This document shows, piece by piece, positions 23,569-31,581 of a stretch of DNA of 54,667 nucleotides. The stretch's first letter is position 1; each line of letters begins with the position of its first letter. Source of the DNA: JAJFFW01 sp963922595. Lineage in GTDB: Bacteria > Pseudomonadota > Alphaproteobacteria > Caulobacterales > Parvularculaceae. Where the stretch lies: positions 1 through 54,667 of the forward strand of contig CAWUIM010000015.1 in NCBI GenBank assembly GCA_963922595.1, read 5' to 3'. Position numbers and translations under genes: made by a program. Under the pieces are notes generated by a model that saw only the letters and a list, made by a program, of their open reading frames with translations, made no database searches and was not told the origin of the DNA.

Positions 23569-24972
23569 ATGGGCGTTCTCGCATTCTTCACTGTCTTCGC
23601 CGCGCGCAAGTGGCTGATCCTTTGGTCGATTATGACCACGGGCGCCATCGCCGCTGCAGCGGGGATGGTTTTCCCGAAGCAATATGAGTCCACCTCGCTC
23701 GTCCAGGTTGATGCGATTCAACGCAATACGTTGACGGGTCTTGTCGAAACGCGCGTGCGCACGTCTGAATTTCTCGGCCAGCAGGCTGCTGTCGCGCGCA
23801 GCCGCCGCGTCGCGGTTGAGGTCATCGAAAATCTGACCGCTCAGGGATTTTTTTCACTGGCGGACTTTGAGGCGGAATGGCGCGCCGAGACCAAGGGCGA
23901 GATCGTCCCCGGAAATGACGCCACCCTCTGGGCCGCCGATCGTTTGCTCGAAAGCCTCACGGTGACGGCGAACGCGCAGGAGAGCACGCTTGCGATCCAT
24001 TTTCGCAGCGAAGACCCCTCACAGGCCGCGCGCATTTCAAACGCCTTTTCAGAAGGGTACATGCAAGCGGTTCTCGACCAGCGCAAAAGACGCGCGCTCC
24101 GTAACGCCGCGAATTTTAGTGATGAACGCCAAGCCATGGAGGCTGGCCTTGAGAACGCTCAAAGCGAGTTGACGATCTTCCGCGAAGATTCCGGTATTGT
24201 CGCTCTCGGGCTGCAACGCCTTGAGGCGGCGGAAGTCGAGCTTGCCGCATTAACGGCGCGCCTGGCCGAAGCGCGCGCCGACCGCGCAGAAGCGCAGTCG
24301 CTCTTAAGTCAGGCGCGTTCTGTGGGGGAAGCCGGATTGCTGACAGTCCCGTTGCCGGGCGATGTTCCCTATGCACGTCAGGCGCAAGCGCGTCTCGGCG
24401 CAGTCGTCGGCCAAATGCGGCGCATCGCCGAGCGCTATGGGCCGCAATACCCGGACTATATCGAAGCGAATAACGAGAAACTGGCGCTCGAACGCAATAT
24501 TATGAACGCGATCGAAAGCCGCAATGACTATCACGCCAAGCGCGCTGCTTCTCTTGAGTTCGCCGTACAGAAACAAAAAGCGACCGTGGTCAAACTGCAG
24601 GAAACAAAACAAGCTTACGACGTCTTAGAGAAAAAAGTCGAAGCGAGCCGTCAGACCTACGACCTGGTGGCGACCCGGTCATTGGAAGAGTCGCTCCAGT
24701 CTCGGGTCGACAGCGTCACGACGTTCCTGTTGGCGCGCGCCGTGCCTGCGAGCCAACCGGCTACGCCGCCTCTATTCCTGATTGTCTTACTTGGCCTTGC
24801 AGCTGGCGGCGCGCTTGGCGTCACGGCGGCGATTGCTCTTGAATTTCACGAAGGGCGTGTCCGTTCTGCGGGCGCAGTCAGGCAGGTTTTACGCGCGCCG
24901 GTTCTCACAGAGACGCCTCTGAGCGGTTTTGCGCCGAAGCGCAAAAGCAAGCTGGTGGGAAGGGCGGCGTAA
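23569..24972 (+). CDS. epsF: EpsF-type chain-length determinant protein (Wzz family)
   Basis: A 467-residue polysaccharide co-polymerase. It has one membrane helix at about residues 12-33, a long periplasmic coiled-coil region (residues about 170-390, heptad-rich with many Glu, Ala and Arg), and a second helix near residue 400 preceded by PASQPATPP. This is the Pro-rich TM2 signature of Wzz proteins. Members set chain length together with a cytoplasmic BY-kinase; here the partner would be the EpsG-like protein whose start overlaps this stop by one base (TAATG). Confidence 0.88.
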   Translation: MGVLAFFTVFAARKWLILWSIMTTGAIAAAAGMVFPKQYESTSLVQVDAIQRNTLTGLVETRVRTSEFLGQQAAVARSRRVAVEVIENLTAQGFFSLADFEAEWRAETKGEIVPGNDATLWAADRLLESLTVTANAQESTLAIHFRSEDPSQAARISNAFSEGYMQAVLDQRKRRALRNAANFSDERQAMEAGLENAQSELTIFREDSGIVALGLQRLEAAEVELAALTARLAEARADRAEAQSLLSQARSVGEAGLLTVPLPGDVPYARQAQARLGAVVGQMRRIAERYGPQYPDYIEANNEKLALERNIMNAIESRNDYHAKRAASLEFAVQKQKATVVKLQETKQAYDVLEKKVEASRQTYDLVATRSLEESLQSRVDSVTTFLLARAVPASQPATPPLFLIVLLGLAAGGALGVTAAIALEFHEGRVRSAGAVRQVLRAPVLTETPLSGFAPKRKSKLVGRAA

Positions 24973-25880
24973 TGAACACTCCTTCACTAAATCTCTTGAA
25001 CCCGCGACGCATGCAGACTGCGATTGAAGGACATCTCAGTGACGACTTTGGCCGCAATGAACCGCTCCTTGGCGATTGCCTGGTCTATTTGGGAGTCTTG
25101 ACTCCCGAGCAGATCGACAAAGCGCTGACCGAGCAGCAGTGCAATGGCGGCCTTTTCGGCGAGGCGGTGATCCGGCTAAAGATGGCGAGCCGCGATCAAG
25201 TCTACACCGCCTTGGCGTTGCAGGATGGATATCTGAATCCGGTGGTCAGTCCCGTCGTTCTTCCGAAAGGGCTCGCGCTCCTCCGTCGCCCGAATGATAT
25301 CGCCGCCGAACGCATTCGGCTCTTGCGGACAAAATTGCTCACCATGCAAACGGCCGAGCAGCTCTCTTTGTTTTCGATTATTCCAGCCGCCTACAATGTT
25401 CGCGCTGAATTTATCGCCTGCAATCTGGCGGCGGCCTTCGCACAGCTTGGCCGCAAGACGCTTCTGGTCGACGCTGATTTGCGCAAGCCTCGGGTGCGGC
25501 GCTTTCTCAATCTTAAGCCGCACAAAGGTCTGGCTTCGGCGCTTGCGGGTAAAGCGGCGTTCACCGAAATCGTTCAGGAAACGATCGTCGCCAATTTGTT
25601 CGCCGTCACCGCCTCGCCGCAAAAGAACAATCCGCAAGAATTGCTCGCCGCGGATCGCTTGCCGACACTCTTCAAGGAAATGGCGCAGAACTTCGACAGC
25701 GTTATTGTTTTGTCTGCGCCGAACGGACGCGAAGGCGACGGACAATTCGCATGGTCCGCTACGGGCGCCGGATTAGTGGTCGCGCGCCGGAACGTGACCA
25801 GGTTTCATGAATTGAAAACTCTGCAGTCAACGCTACGCCAGCTCGATGTGTCGGTCTTCGGCGCAGCCATGACGCGGTGA
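24972..25880 (+). CDS. epsG: EpsG-like BY-kinase homologue with degenerate ATP site (predicted pseudokinase)
   Basis: A 302-residue protein with two parts. Residues about 30-90 (LGDCLVYLGVLTPEQIDKAL, GLFGEAVIRLKM) look like the MshEN/T2SSE N-terminal domain seen in EpsG proteins. Residues about 120-300 follow the CpsD/EpsG kinase fold. Walker A' is intact (TLLVDADLRKPR). The P-loop that should read like SPxRGEGRS is replaced by IPAAYNVRAEFIACNLA, with no Gly-x-Gly-Lys/Arg-Ser/Thr. Walker B, normally hhhDTP, is DSVIVLSAPNG with no Asp. No Tyr cluster is present at the C-terminus. It is therefore predicted to lack kinase activity and act as a scaffold for EpsF. The frame is intact. Confidence 0.85.
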   Translation: MNTPSLNLLNPRRMQTAIEGHLSDDFGRNEPLLGDCLVYLGVLTPEQIDKALTEQQCNGGLFGEAVIRLKMASRDQVYTALALQDGYLNPVVSPVVLPKGLALLRRPNDIAAERIRLLRTKLLTMQTAEQLSLFSIIPAAYNVRAEFIACNLAAAFAQLGRKTLLVDADLRKPRVRRFLNLKPHKGLASALAGKAAFTEIVQETIVANLFAVTASPQKNNPQELLAADRLPTLFKEMAQNFDSVIVLSAPNGREGDGQFAWSATGAGLVVARRNVTRFHELKTLQSTLRQLDVSVFGAAMTR

Positions 25881-25884
25881 TGCG

Positions 25885-26766
25885 ATGGGCAAAGCGATTG
25901 GCTTTCCCCGCGTAGCGCAAGTCGCGCAATTGGCGCCCTATGGACCAGCGTTCATCGTTATTGCGGGCTGGCTTTTCTTGTTCGGGCCCGTCTATGCGGA
26001 GTTTGCAGACGTTGAATGGCGGCGCGAAGAAAACGGTCATATACCGTTTATCATGGCGATCTGTATCGGGGCCGCCTGGGCGCGGATTACGGGCGCCGCT
26101 TTTGATTTTCGGGCGAGCCGGAAAGAGTTTGTTATCGGCCTCCTGATTCTTGGGATCGGGTTAGGCCTATTCAGTATCGGACGTATTACGGAAGCGACAT
26201 TGTTGCTTTCGTTTTCGCAGACGATTATCGCAGCGTCGCTTGCGGTCGGTTTATTTGGATATGCGGGCGCCAGAGGGCTCTGGTTTCCACTTTTGTTGAG
26301 CCTTTATCTCATCATCTGGCCGGGCTGGATGTTGAACGCGATGACCGCGCCCCTAAAGCAATCGATCTCGGAAATTGTCAGCAGCGGCCTGTACCTGGCT
26401 GGCTTGCCGGTCGCTCATTCCGGCGCCGTCATTACAGCAGGACAATATCAACTCCTGGTCGCAGACGCCTGCGCAGGACTAAACTCCCTTATTTCACTGA
26501 GCGCCGTGGGCGCCGTCTATCTTTATGCAGTGAAGCGCAAATCAGTTCTCGCAAACACCGCGGTGATGCTTACGGCGATCCCAATTGCAATTCTCGCCAA
26601 TATTATCCGTGTAGCAATCCTTGTCCTTCTCACCTACTTCCTGGGATATGATATCGGGCAAGGATTTTTGCATCACGCGGCTGGGCTGGTCATGTTCGCG
26701 TTCGCCCTCTTGATGTTTTTCGGTGTTGACGCTGTTGCGTCGAGAATGATCGGCGGGTCCTCATGA
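25885..26766 (+). CDS. xrtV: Exosortase, V-type
   Basis: An integral-membrane cysteine transpeptidase that would cut PEPxxWA-type C-terminal signals. The 293-residue protein has about eight membrane helices. Catalytic residues are present: Cys196 in VADACAGLNSL, Arg242 in ANIIRVAILVLLTYFLG and His263/264 in FLHHAAGLVMF. V-type is inferred from the linked V-type EpsI, the small accessory protein and the PEPxxWA-CTERM substrate; the exosortase B class, also found with EpsD/F/G/I, is the alternative. It starts 4 bases after the EpsG-like stop and overlaps epsI by 4 bases. Confidence 0.88.
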   Translation: MGKAIGFPRVAQVAQLAPYGPAFIVIAGWLFLFGPVYAEFADVEWRREENGHIPFIMAICIGAAWARITGAAFDFRASRKEFVIGLLILGIGLGLFSIGRITEATLLLSFSQTIIAASLAVGLFGYAGARGLWFPLLLSLYLIIWPGWMLNAMTAPLKQSISEIVSSGLYLAGLPVAHSGAVITAGQYQLLVADACAGLNSLISLSAVGAVYLYAVKRKSVLANTAVMLTAIPIAILANIIRVAILVLLTYFLGYDIGQGFLHHAAGLVMFAFALLMFFGVDAVASRMIGGSS

Positions 26767-27452
26767 CCAACGCGGCGAGCACACCCTATGTGCAGGCCTC
26801 TTTTTTGGCCTTGTTGATGGCTATTGCGGCAATGGGGACAGCGGCGGTGCGTCCCGCGGCCCCGATCGAGGTCGCAGCGCCCGATCTCGACCAATTGCTT
26901 CCTGAAAAGATCGATGAGTGGCGACGCATTCCGCTCAGCGATGCGGTCCTTCCCGCGGAAGCGTCGCTTCTTCCTGGCGAAGCGGTCGCATACCGCGCCT
27001 ACCGCAACGCTTTAGGGCGCGTGGTCACGCTTGTTGTCGCCTATGGCCCACCGCTCGGCGACTCCGTCAGGCTCCACCGTCCCGAGAGGTGCTATACGGC
27101 GCAAGGGTTTCAGATTTCAGGGCGCCGCATTTCCCAGCTGACCGTCGATGATCAGAAGATTGCGACTGTTCATATGCTGGCCCAAAACCCGACGCGCAAT
27201 GAAGCGGTGAGTTATTGGCTGCGTTCAGGACCGTCCTTTATGACGCATGCGCAATTTCAGCAGTTTCTCCTGTTCAGACGCGGTATCGCGCAACCGCTGG
27301 ACGGGGCCTTAATTCGTGTATCCACGAAAGGCGCCGACGCCGCTCAATTTTCTATCCACGAAGAGTTCTTGCACGCATTCTATGACTCCTTAAGCCAAGA
27401 GGCCGCTGCTCAATTACTGGACGTTGACGAACGCGGAGGCGCCCGGTCATGA
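26763..27452 (+). CDS. epsI: Exosortase-associated EpsI protein, V-type
   Basis: A 229-residue protein with an N-terminal membrane anchor (about residues 10-30) and a periplasmic EpsI domain. The diagnostic part is LGDSVRLHRPERCYTAQGFQI, the RxPExCY-like motif with a conserved Cys. EpsI is encoded beside exosortases or fused to them, and is probably an accessory of sorting or of polysaccharide attachment. Both ends overlap neighbouring genes by 4 bases (exosortase upstream, glycosyltransferase downstream). Confidence 0.88.
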   Translation: MTNAASTPYVQASFLALLMAIAAMGTAAVRPAAPIEVAAPDLDQLLPEKIDEWRRIPLSDAVLPAEASLLPGEAVAYRAYRNALGRVVTLVVAYGPPLGDSVRLHRPERCYTAQGFQISGRRISQLTVDDQKIATVHMLAQNPTRNEAVSYWLRSGPSFMTHAQFQQFLLFRRGIAQPLDGALIRVSTKGADAAQFSIHEEFLHAFYDSLSQEAAAQLLDVDERGGARS

Positions 27453-28495
27453 AGGAGACGGCGCGCTGGGGCGCGGTGATTGTCAACTACAATTCGGCGC
27501 GTTTCGCCCTTGATGCGGCGATGAGCGTTCTCGGCGAACGGCCGGACGCGCATGTTATTATTGTGGATAATGCGTCCACAAATGATTCAATGGATGTATT
27601 CCAGACGGCGATCCGGGACCGGCGGCGCGAAGAGCACCTTCCCGCTAATCCCGTTGTAGATCACGAAATTCGTTACGCGCTTTTGAGCGACATTCATGCG
27701 GTTATTGCTGAGGATACGCACGGCGAGGTCACGGAAGCCCAATTGACAATTTTGCGCGCAAAGGAAAACAAGGGTTTCGCCGCCGGGTGCAATATCGGAC
27801 TGCGCTTCCTTGAACGCATGGATTGTTGCACCCACTACCTCCTTTTGAACCCGGACGCCATGATCGGGAAAGGCGCTATGAGCGCTTTCGAAGACCGACT
27901 TGCAGATGAGCATGCAGGACTTTGCGGTGCGACCATTTTGCTCGCAGGCCAACCGGGCCGCGTCCAGGCGTTCGGCGGGGCGGCGCTGAATCCGCTAACG
28001 CTCATGGGCCGCAATATTGGGCAGGGCGATCTCCTGTTTTCCGCGCCGGCCAAGCACGATGTTGAAGCGGATATCGACTACCCCCTCGGCGCATCTATCG
28101 CCCTGCGCCGCTCTTTTTTGCATGATGTCGGATATATGGATGAGCGATATTTTCTCTATTACGAAGAAGCCGATTGGGCGATGGCGGGCAAGGCTGTCGG
28201 CCAAACCGTCTGGGCGCGCGAGGCGCATGTGTTTCATCACTACGGCGTCGCATCAAAAAGCGTTTTTCCATCAGGCAATAAGCCGTCGCAACGCTCCGCT
28301 CTGTCCGAATATCACATGATCCGATCGCGACTACTTTTTTGTTTAAAATGGCGTCCGTGGCTTGTGCCGATTGTCCTCGCGACCGGCTTGGGTCAGTGCC
28401 TGATGCGCCTGCGCCGCGGTCGAATTAAGGCCGCGGTTGCTTTGGCGCGCGGGCTCTTGCCGGGCGCGCCGTCTCGCTATCGGTATGTGAAATAA
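27449..28495 (+). CDS. Glycosyltransferase family 2, rhamnosyltransferase-like
   Basis: A 348-residue transferase with WGAVIVNYNSARFALDAA, VIIVDNASTNDSM, KENKGFAAGCNIGLRFL and LLLNPDAMIG (DxD-type metal site), and DERYFLYYEEADWAMAGKAVG. This is the rhamnosyltransferase-like GT2 pattern common in polysaccharide loci. Between DNASTND and KENKGFA lies an unusually long stretch (about 55 residues, residues 45-105) that is short in most relatives. Last gene of the exosortase unit; ends at 28495. No clear terminator follows. Confidence 0.87.
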   Translation: MKETARWGAVIVNYNSARFALDAAMSVLGERPDAHVIIVDNASTNDSMDVFQTAIRDRRREEHLPANPVVDHEIRYALLSDIHAVIAEDTHGEVTEAQLTILRAKENKGFAAGCNIGLRFLERMDCCTHYLLLNPDAMIGKGAMSAFEDRLADEHAGLCGATILLAGQPGRVQAFGGAALNPLTLMGRNIGQGDLLFSAPAKHDVEADIDYPLGASIALRRSFLHDVGYMDERYFLYYEEADWAMAGKAVGQTVWAREAHVFHHYGVASKSVFPSGNKPSQRSALSEYHMIRSRLLFCLKWRPWLVPIVLATGLGQCLMRLRRGRIKAAVALARGLLPGAPSRYRYVK

Positions 28496-28581
28496 ATTCA
28501 TTGTACAAATTTATAAGTTTACGGTGTTTGTTTTGCTGATGGTTCATGATATCGCGAATTCAGCCGATATTGAGTTACTGA

Positions 28582-30111
28582 ATGCGCCAGAGCGAAACGC
28601 CCGAAACCGATACGCCGTCCGCTGACGCGGCGGAGCCAGAATCAACGCCCGACCAGTCGGCGCCTGCTGAGGACGCGCAATCGCTAACGGACGATTCCTC
28701 CGCCCTGGAAGAGCTCGTCGGGATTGATCAGTACCGTCAGAAGGGACTTGAACTTCTCGAATGGGCGCGGGTCAATCTTCTGACCCTGGACATGGCGATC
28801 CAGGGAGCTGTTCTCTTTCTCGCGCTTTTGCCGGCCGCCATCTTTGGGCCGCGCCTGAAAAAGCTGATCGAGACGCAGGTTTCGCCCCGTGCGCCTTACG
28901 GCGTTTTGCGCCGCGCGGCGAACGCATTCGCGGTGATCGCGACGCCGATCGCGTTATATGTGTCGCTTCAGGTGATGATGATTGTGCTGCGCGCGGCGGG
29001 ACGAGAGACCGCCATTATCTCAGCGGGCGTCAGTCTCTTAACTGCGTGGATTGTTATTCGGCTTGTCACGCTCGTTATCCGCTCGCCTTTGTGGTCGCGT
29101 GTCGCCTTCTATGTGGTTTGGCCGCTCGCCGCGCTTGATGCGTTCGGCGTCCTGGACAATGTGGTGACGCAGCTCGATGCGCTGGCGATCCCGCTCAGCA
29201 CCAATGATGCGGGCGTCACCGTGGATATTTCCGCGCTCGATATCGTGCGCGGCGTCATTACGTTCGCCATTCTTTTCTGGTTGGCGGGGCTCGCCGGAAA
29301 TTTCCTCAAGGGACGGATCAATAGCGCCGACGAATTGACCGTATCGTTCAAGGCGCTTCTGTCTAAAATTCTGGATATATTGCTGCCGGTCGTCGCGCTG
29401 CTTATCGCGCTTCAGCTTGTGAATTTTCCTTTCGGCGCGTTGGCGATCTTTGGCGGCGCCGTGGGCCTCGGCGTCGGGCTCGGCTTGCAGCGCACGATCT
29501 CCAATTTCGCCGCAGGCTTCACGCTGATCGCCGACAAGTCGATCAAGCCAGGCGATGTCATTGAGGTCGGCGAGACATTCGGTTGGGTCACGGAGATGAA
29601 TGCGCGCTATGTCGCCGTGCGAACGCGAGACGGCACCAATCATCTGGTGCCTAATGACCGTTTTATTGAAGACGGTGTTATCAACTGGTCGCACAGCGAT
29701 CGCGTGGTGCGGCTTCATGCGGGGATCGGCGTTTCCTATTCAACGAAGGATCTGCGGTTCGTTAAAAAATTGTGCGAGCAGACGGCGCTGTCGATCGACC
29801 GGGTGCTGGAGAAGCCTTCGCCCATGTGCAATCTGATCGAATTCGCGGACAGCTCGATCAACTTTGATCTACGCTTCTGGATCAATGATCCGAGCAATGG
29901 CTGCGCAAATGTTCGCAGCGAGGTCTTGCTCGCCGTTTGGGACAAGCTTCAGGAGCACGGCGTCGAAATTCCGTTTCCTCAGCGCGATCTGCATATCAAA
30001 TCCATGCCAGCGACTTTGTCTGACGTCGTGGATGCGCGCAGCGAACTTGCGTCTCGCGACGGCGATGTTTTGACGGGAAATCAAGGGGAAGCGCCCAATT
30101 CTTCGGGATAA
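28582..30111 (+). CDS. Mechanosensitive ion channel, MscS family
   Basis: A 509-residue channel protein that would open under membrane tension and release solutes. The first ~55 residues are acidic and soluble. About six membrane helices follow (from residue 70 to about 300), the last being the pore helix with FGGAVGLGVGLGLQRTISNFAAGF. The MscS beta domain follows: DKSIKPGDVIEVGETFGWVT, RTRDGTNHLVPNDRFIEDGV. Length is larger than MscS (286 residues) and close to the mid-size YbdG/MscM-type channels. The upstream gap (28496-28581) is AT-rich and probably holds a promoter. Confidence 0.92.
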   Translation: MRQSETPETDTPSADAAEPESTPDQSAPAEDAQSLTDDSSALEELVGIDQYRQKGLELLEWARVNLLTLDMAIQGAVLFLALLPAAIFGPRLKKLIETQVSPRAPYGVLRRAANAFAVIATPIALYVSLQVMMIVLRAAGRETAIISAGVSLLTAWIVIRLVTLVIRSPLWSRVAFYVVWPLAALDAFGVLDNVVTQLDALAIPLSTNDAGVTVDISALDIVRGVITFAILFWLAGLAGNFLKGRINSADELTVSFKALLSKILDILLPVVALLIALQLVNFPFGALAIFGGAVGLGVGLGLQRTISNFAAGFTLIADKSIKPGDVIEVGETFGWVTEMNARYVAVRTRDGTNHLVPNDRFIEDGVINWSHSDRVVRLHAGIGVSYSTKDLRFVKKLCEQTALSIDRVLEKPSPMCNLIEFADSSINFDLRFWINDPSNGCANVRSEVLLAVWDKLQEHGVEIPFPQRDLHIKSMPATLSDVVDARSELASRDGDVLTGNQGEAPNSSG

Positions 30112-30156
30112 TTTGAATCCGCCCGGTTCCGCGGTATGATCTTCAGGTTGGGCTCG

Positions 30157-30184
30157 CGCCCGCTTCAGGGTGCGTGCGGGCGCT
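30157..30184. promoter_or_regulatory. Strong hairpin between mscS and the lipoprotein gene
   Basis: GCGCCCGC (30157-30164) and GCGGGCGC (30177-30184) form a perfect 8-bp stem around a 12-base loop. No T-run follows on either strand, so it is not a standard intrinsic terminator; it may shape the lipoprotein leader or slow transcription from mscS. Confidence 0.35.
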
Positions 30185-30203
30185 AGTGAGGAGACAGGTT
30201 TCA

Positions 30204-30767
30204 ATGGTTGGTAAAAGTATTTTCTTAGGCTTCGCGCTCATCGCGCTTGCAGCGTGTGCGACCGCGACCCCTTATGCGCCAGCGTCAAAAGCGGGCGGCT
30301 ATGGCTTTTCAGAGCAGCGCATCGAAGATGATCGCTTTCGGATCACCTTCCGCGGTAATTCGTCGACAAGCCGTGAGGCGGTTGAGAATTTCCTTTTGTT
30401 CCGCGCGGCGGAGTTGACGGTCGAGAACGGTTTTGACCATTTCATCGTCGTTGAAGGCGACACTGAAGTCCGCACGTCCTATTCGACGTCGGGCGCCGGG
30501 TTCGGCGCCTATGGCGGCCCCGCGTTCTTTGGCCGCTACGGGTACGGCATTCCGGGCCGCTATTATGCGTTCCCTTATTACGCCTACGGGTTTGGGTGGG
30601 GTGCGCCGTATAATGATTTCTATACGCGCGAAATCAATCGCTACTCAGCGCTCGCGTTCGTGACCATGCATCGCGGTGAAAAACCCGCCGACAATCCGCA
30701 AGCGTTCGACGCCCGTGACGTAATCACGAATTTGCGGCCCCTGATTCAGGAAAGCGTCGCCGGTTAG
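30204..30767 (+). CDS. CC0125/CC1285-family lipoprotein
   Basis: A 187-residue protein with signal peptide and lipobox ending LAACA (Cys at about residue 18). The mature part starts TPYAPASKAGGYGFSEQRIEDDRFRITFRGN, followed by SREAVENFLLFRAAELTVENGFDHFIVV, the hallmark of this alphaproteobacterial lipoprotein family named after Caulobacter proteins. A Gly/Tyr/Phe-rich stretch follows (residues about 95-145). I chose the ATG at 30204 because GGAGACAGG lies upstream and it gives a correct signal peptide. Function unknown. The stop overlaps the converging PilZ gene by 4 bases. Confidence 0.88.
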   Translation: MVGKSIFLGFALIALAACATATPYAPASKAGGYGFSEQRIEDDRFRITFRGNSSTSREAVENFLLFRAAELTVENGFDHFIVVEGDTEVRTSYSTSGAGFGAYGGPAFFGRYGYGIPGRYYAFPYYAYGFGWGAPYNDFYTREINRYSALAFVTMHRGEKPADNPQAFDARDVITNLRPLIQESVAG

Positions 30768-31345
30768 ACGACGCGCAGCTTCTGGTCCTCATTTTCGGCT
30801 TCGGTCTCGCGAACGACCACAAAGCCGCGCGGCGTATGTCTGGTGACGACGCCGCGCGCGCGGCCAACATGGATTGACGTGCCGACGGGCGGCTTGCGTG
30901 GCGAGTCGACTGCGATCCCATCCACGGACCGGTCGATGATCTTTACAAAGAGCGATGTCCCGTCCGGCAAACGGCACACCATACGCTTGTCATGTTCATT
31001 GTGCCGTAGCGCATTGCGGCGATCGCCTAGCCCTTCGCTGAATTGGCGGTTCGATCTCAGCATCAGCTGTTCGGTCAGTAAGAGGCGCCGTTTGCGCGAA
31101 AGCATAAACGAGACCGCAATCCCGTCTGGGAAGGCGCGCGCGACGCGTCCCTCCAGAATATCAAGGCCGTCGATAGCGACAACAACGGCGTCCCCCGGGA
31201 TCGCAGGCGCGTCGATCTTGATCGCCATGTCGCCGGGCGAGATGTTGATGAGACGTGCGTCATATTCGTCTATCGCGTTGATCGTTACGCGCGCAGGCAG
31301 GTCCAGCGCGATACGGCGATAACGGCGAAGTTCTTTCTTAAGCAT
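30764..31345 (-). CDS. Tandem PilZ-domain protein (c-di-GMP binding candidate)
   Basis: A 193-residue protein with two PilZ-like units. The first (residues about 5-90) has RRYRRIALDLPARVTI and NISPGDMAI; its D/NxSxxG motif ends in Asp rather than Gly. The second (residues about 108-190) has RRNALRH (RxxxR) and IIDRSVDGIAVDS, an intact DxSxxG. The second unit is therefore the likely c-di-GMP binder and the first may be structural. No other domain is attached. Output could concern surface polysaccharide or motility, given the EPS locus nearby, but this is inference. Confidence 0.83.
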   Translation of the reverse strand: MLKKELRRYRRIALDLPARVTINAIDEYDARLINISPGDMAIKIDAPAIPGDAVVVAIDGLDILEGRVARAFPDGIAVSFMLSRKRRLLLTEQLMLRSNRQFSEGLGDRRNALRHNEHDKRMVCRLPDGTSLFVKIIDRSVDGIAVDSPRKPPVGTSIHVGRARGVVTRHTPRGFVVVRETEAENEDQKLRVV

Positions 31346-31518
31346 GCGGCGACCCCATTGAATTTGCAGCCTAAAACGCTCACCTCAAGCCTTCTCTAAT
31401 CGGGAGGCTAAAGTTTTAGCGGTTGCGTCCTTTGACCCCAGGAGTTGCAAATCGGGCGCCGTTTTCGCGTTTTGATGAATTTCATTTCGCCGCCTTTAGG
31501 TCCCCTTAGGGAGCGGCT

Positions 31519-31581
31519 ATGAAGGCGCTTATGGTTAACGCGCCGATCACCGAACGAAGAGGAAAACGCCGGAGATGTTGA
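31519..31581 (+). CDS. Possible 20-codon leader ORF overlapping the S9 peptidase start
   Basis: An ATG at 31519 behind AGGGAG (6 bases upstream) opens a 20-codon frame, MKALMVNAPITERRGKRRRC, whose TGA (31579-31581) lies inside the first codons of the peptidase gene at 31575. The spacing of the ribosome site is good and the stop-start overlap would allow coupling. It may equally be chance. Confidence 0.25.
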   Translation: MKALMVNAPITERRGKRRRC

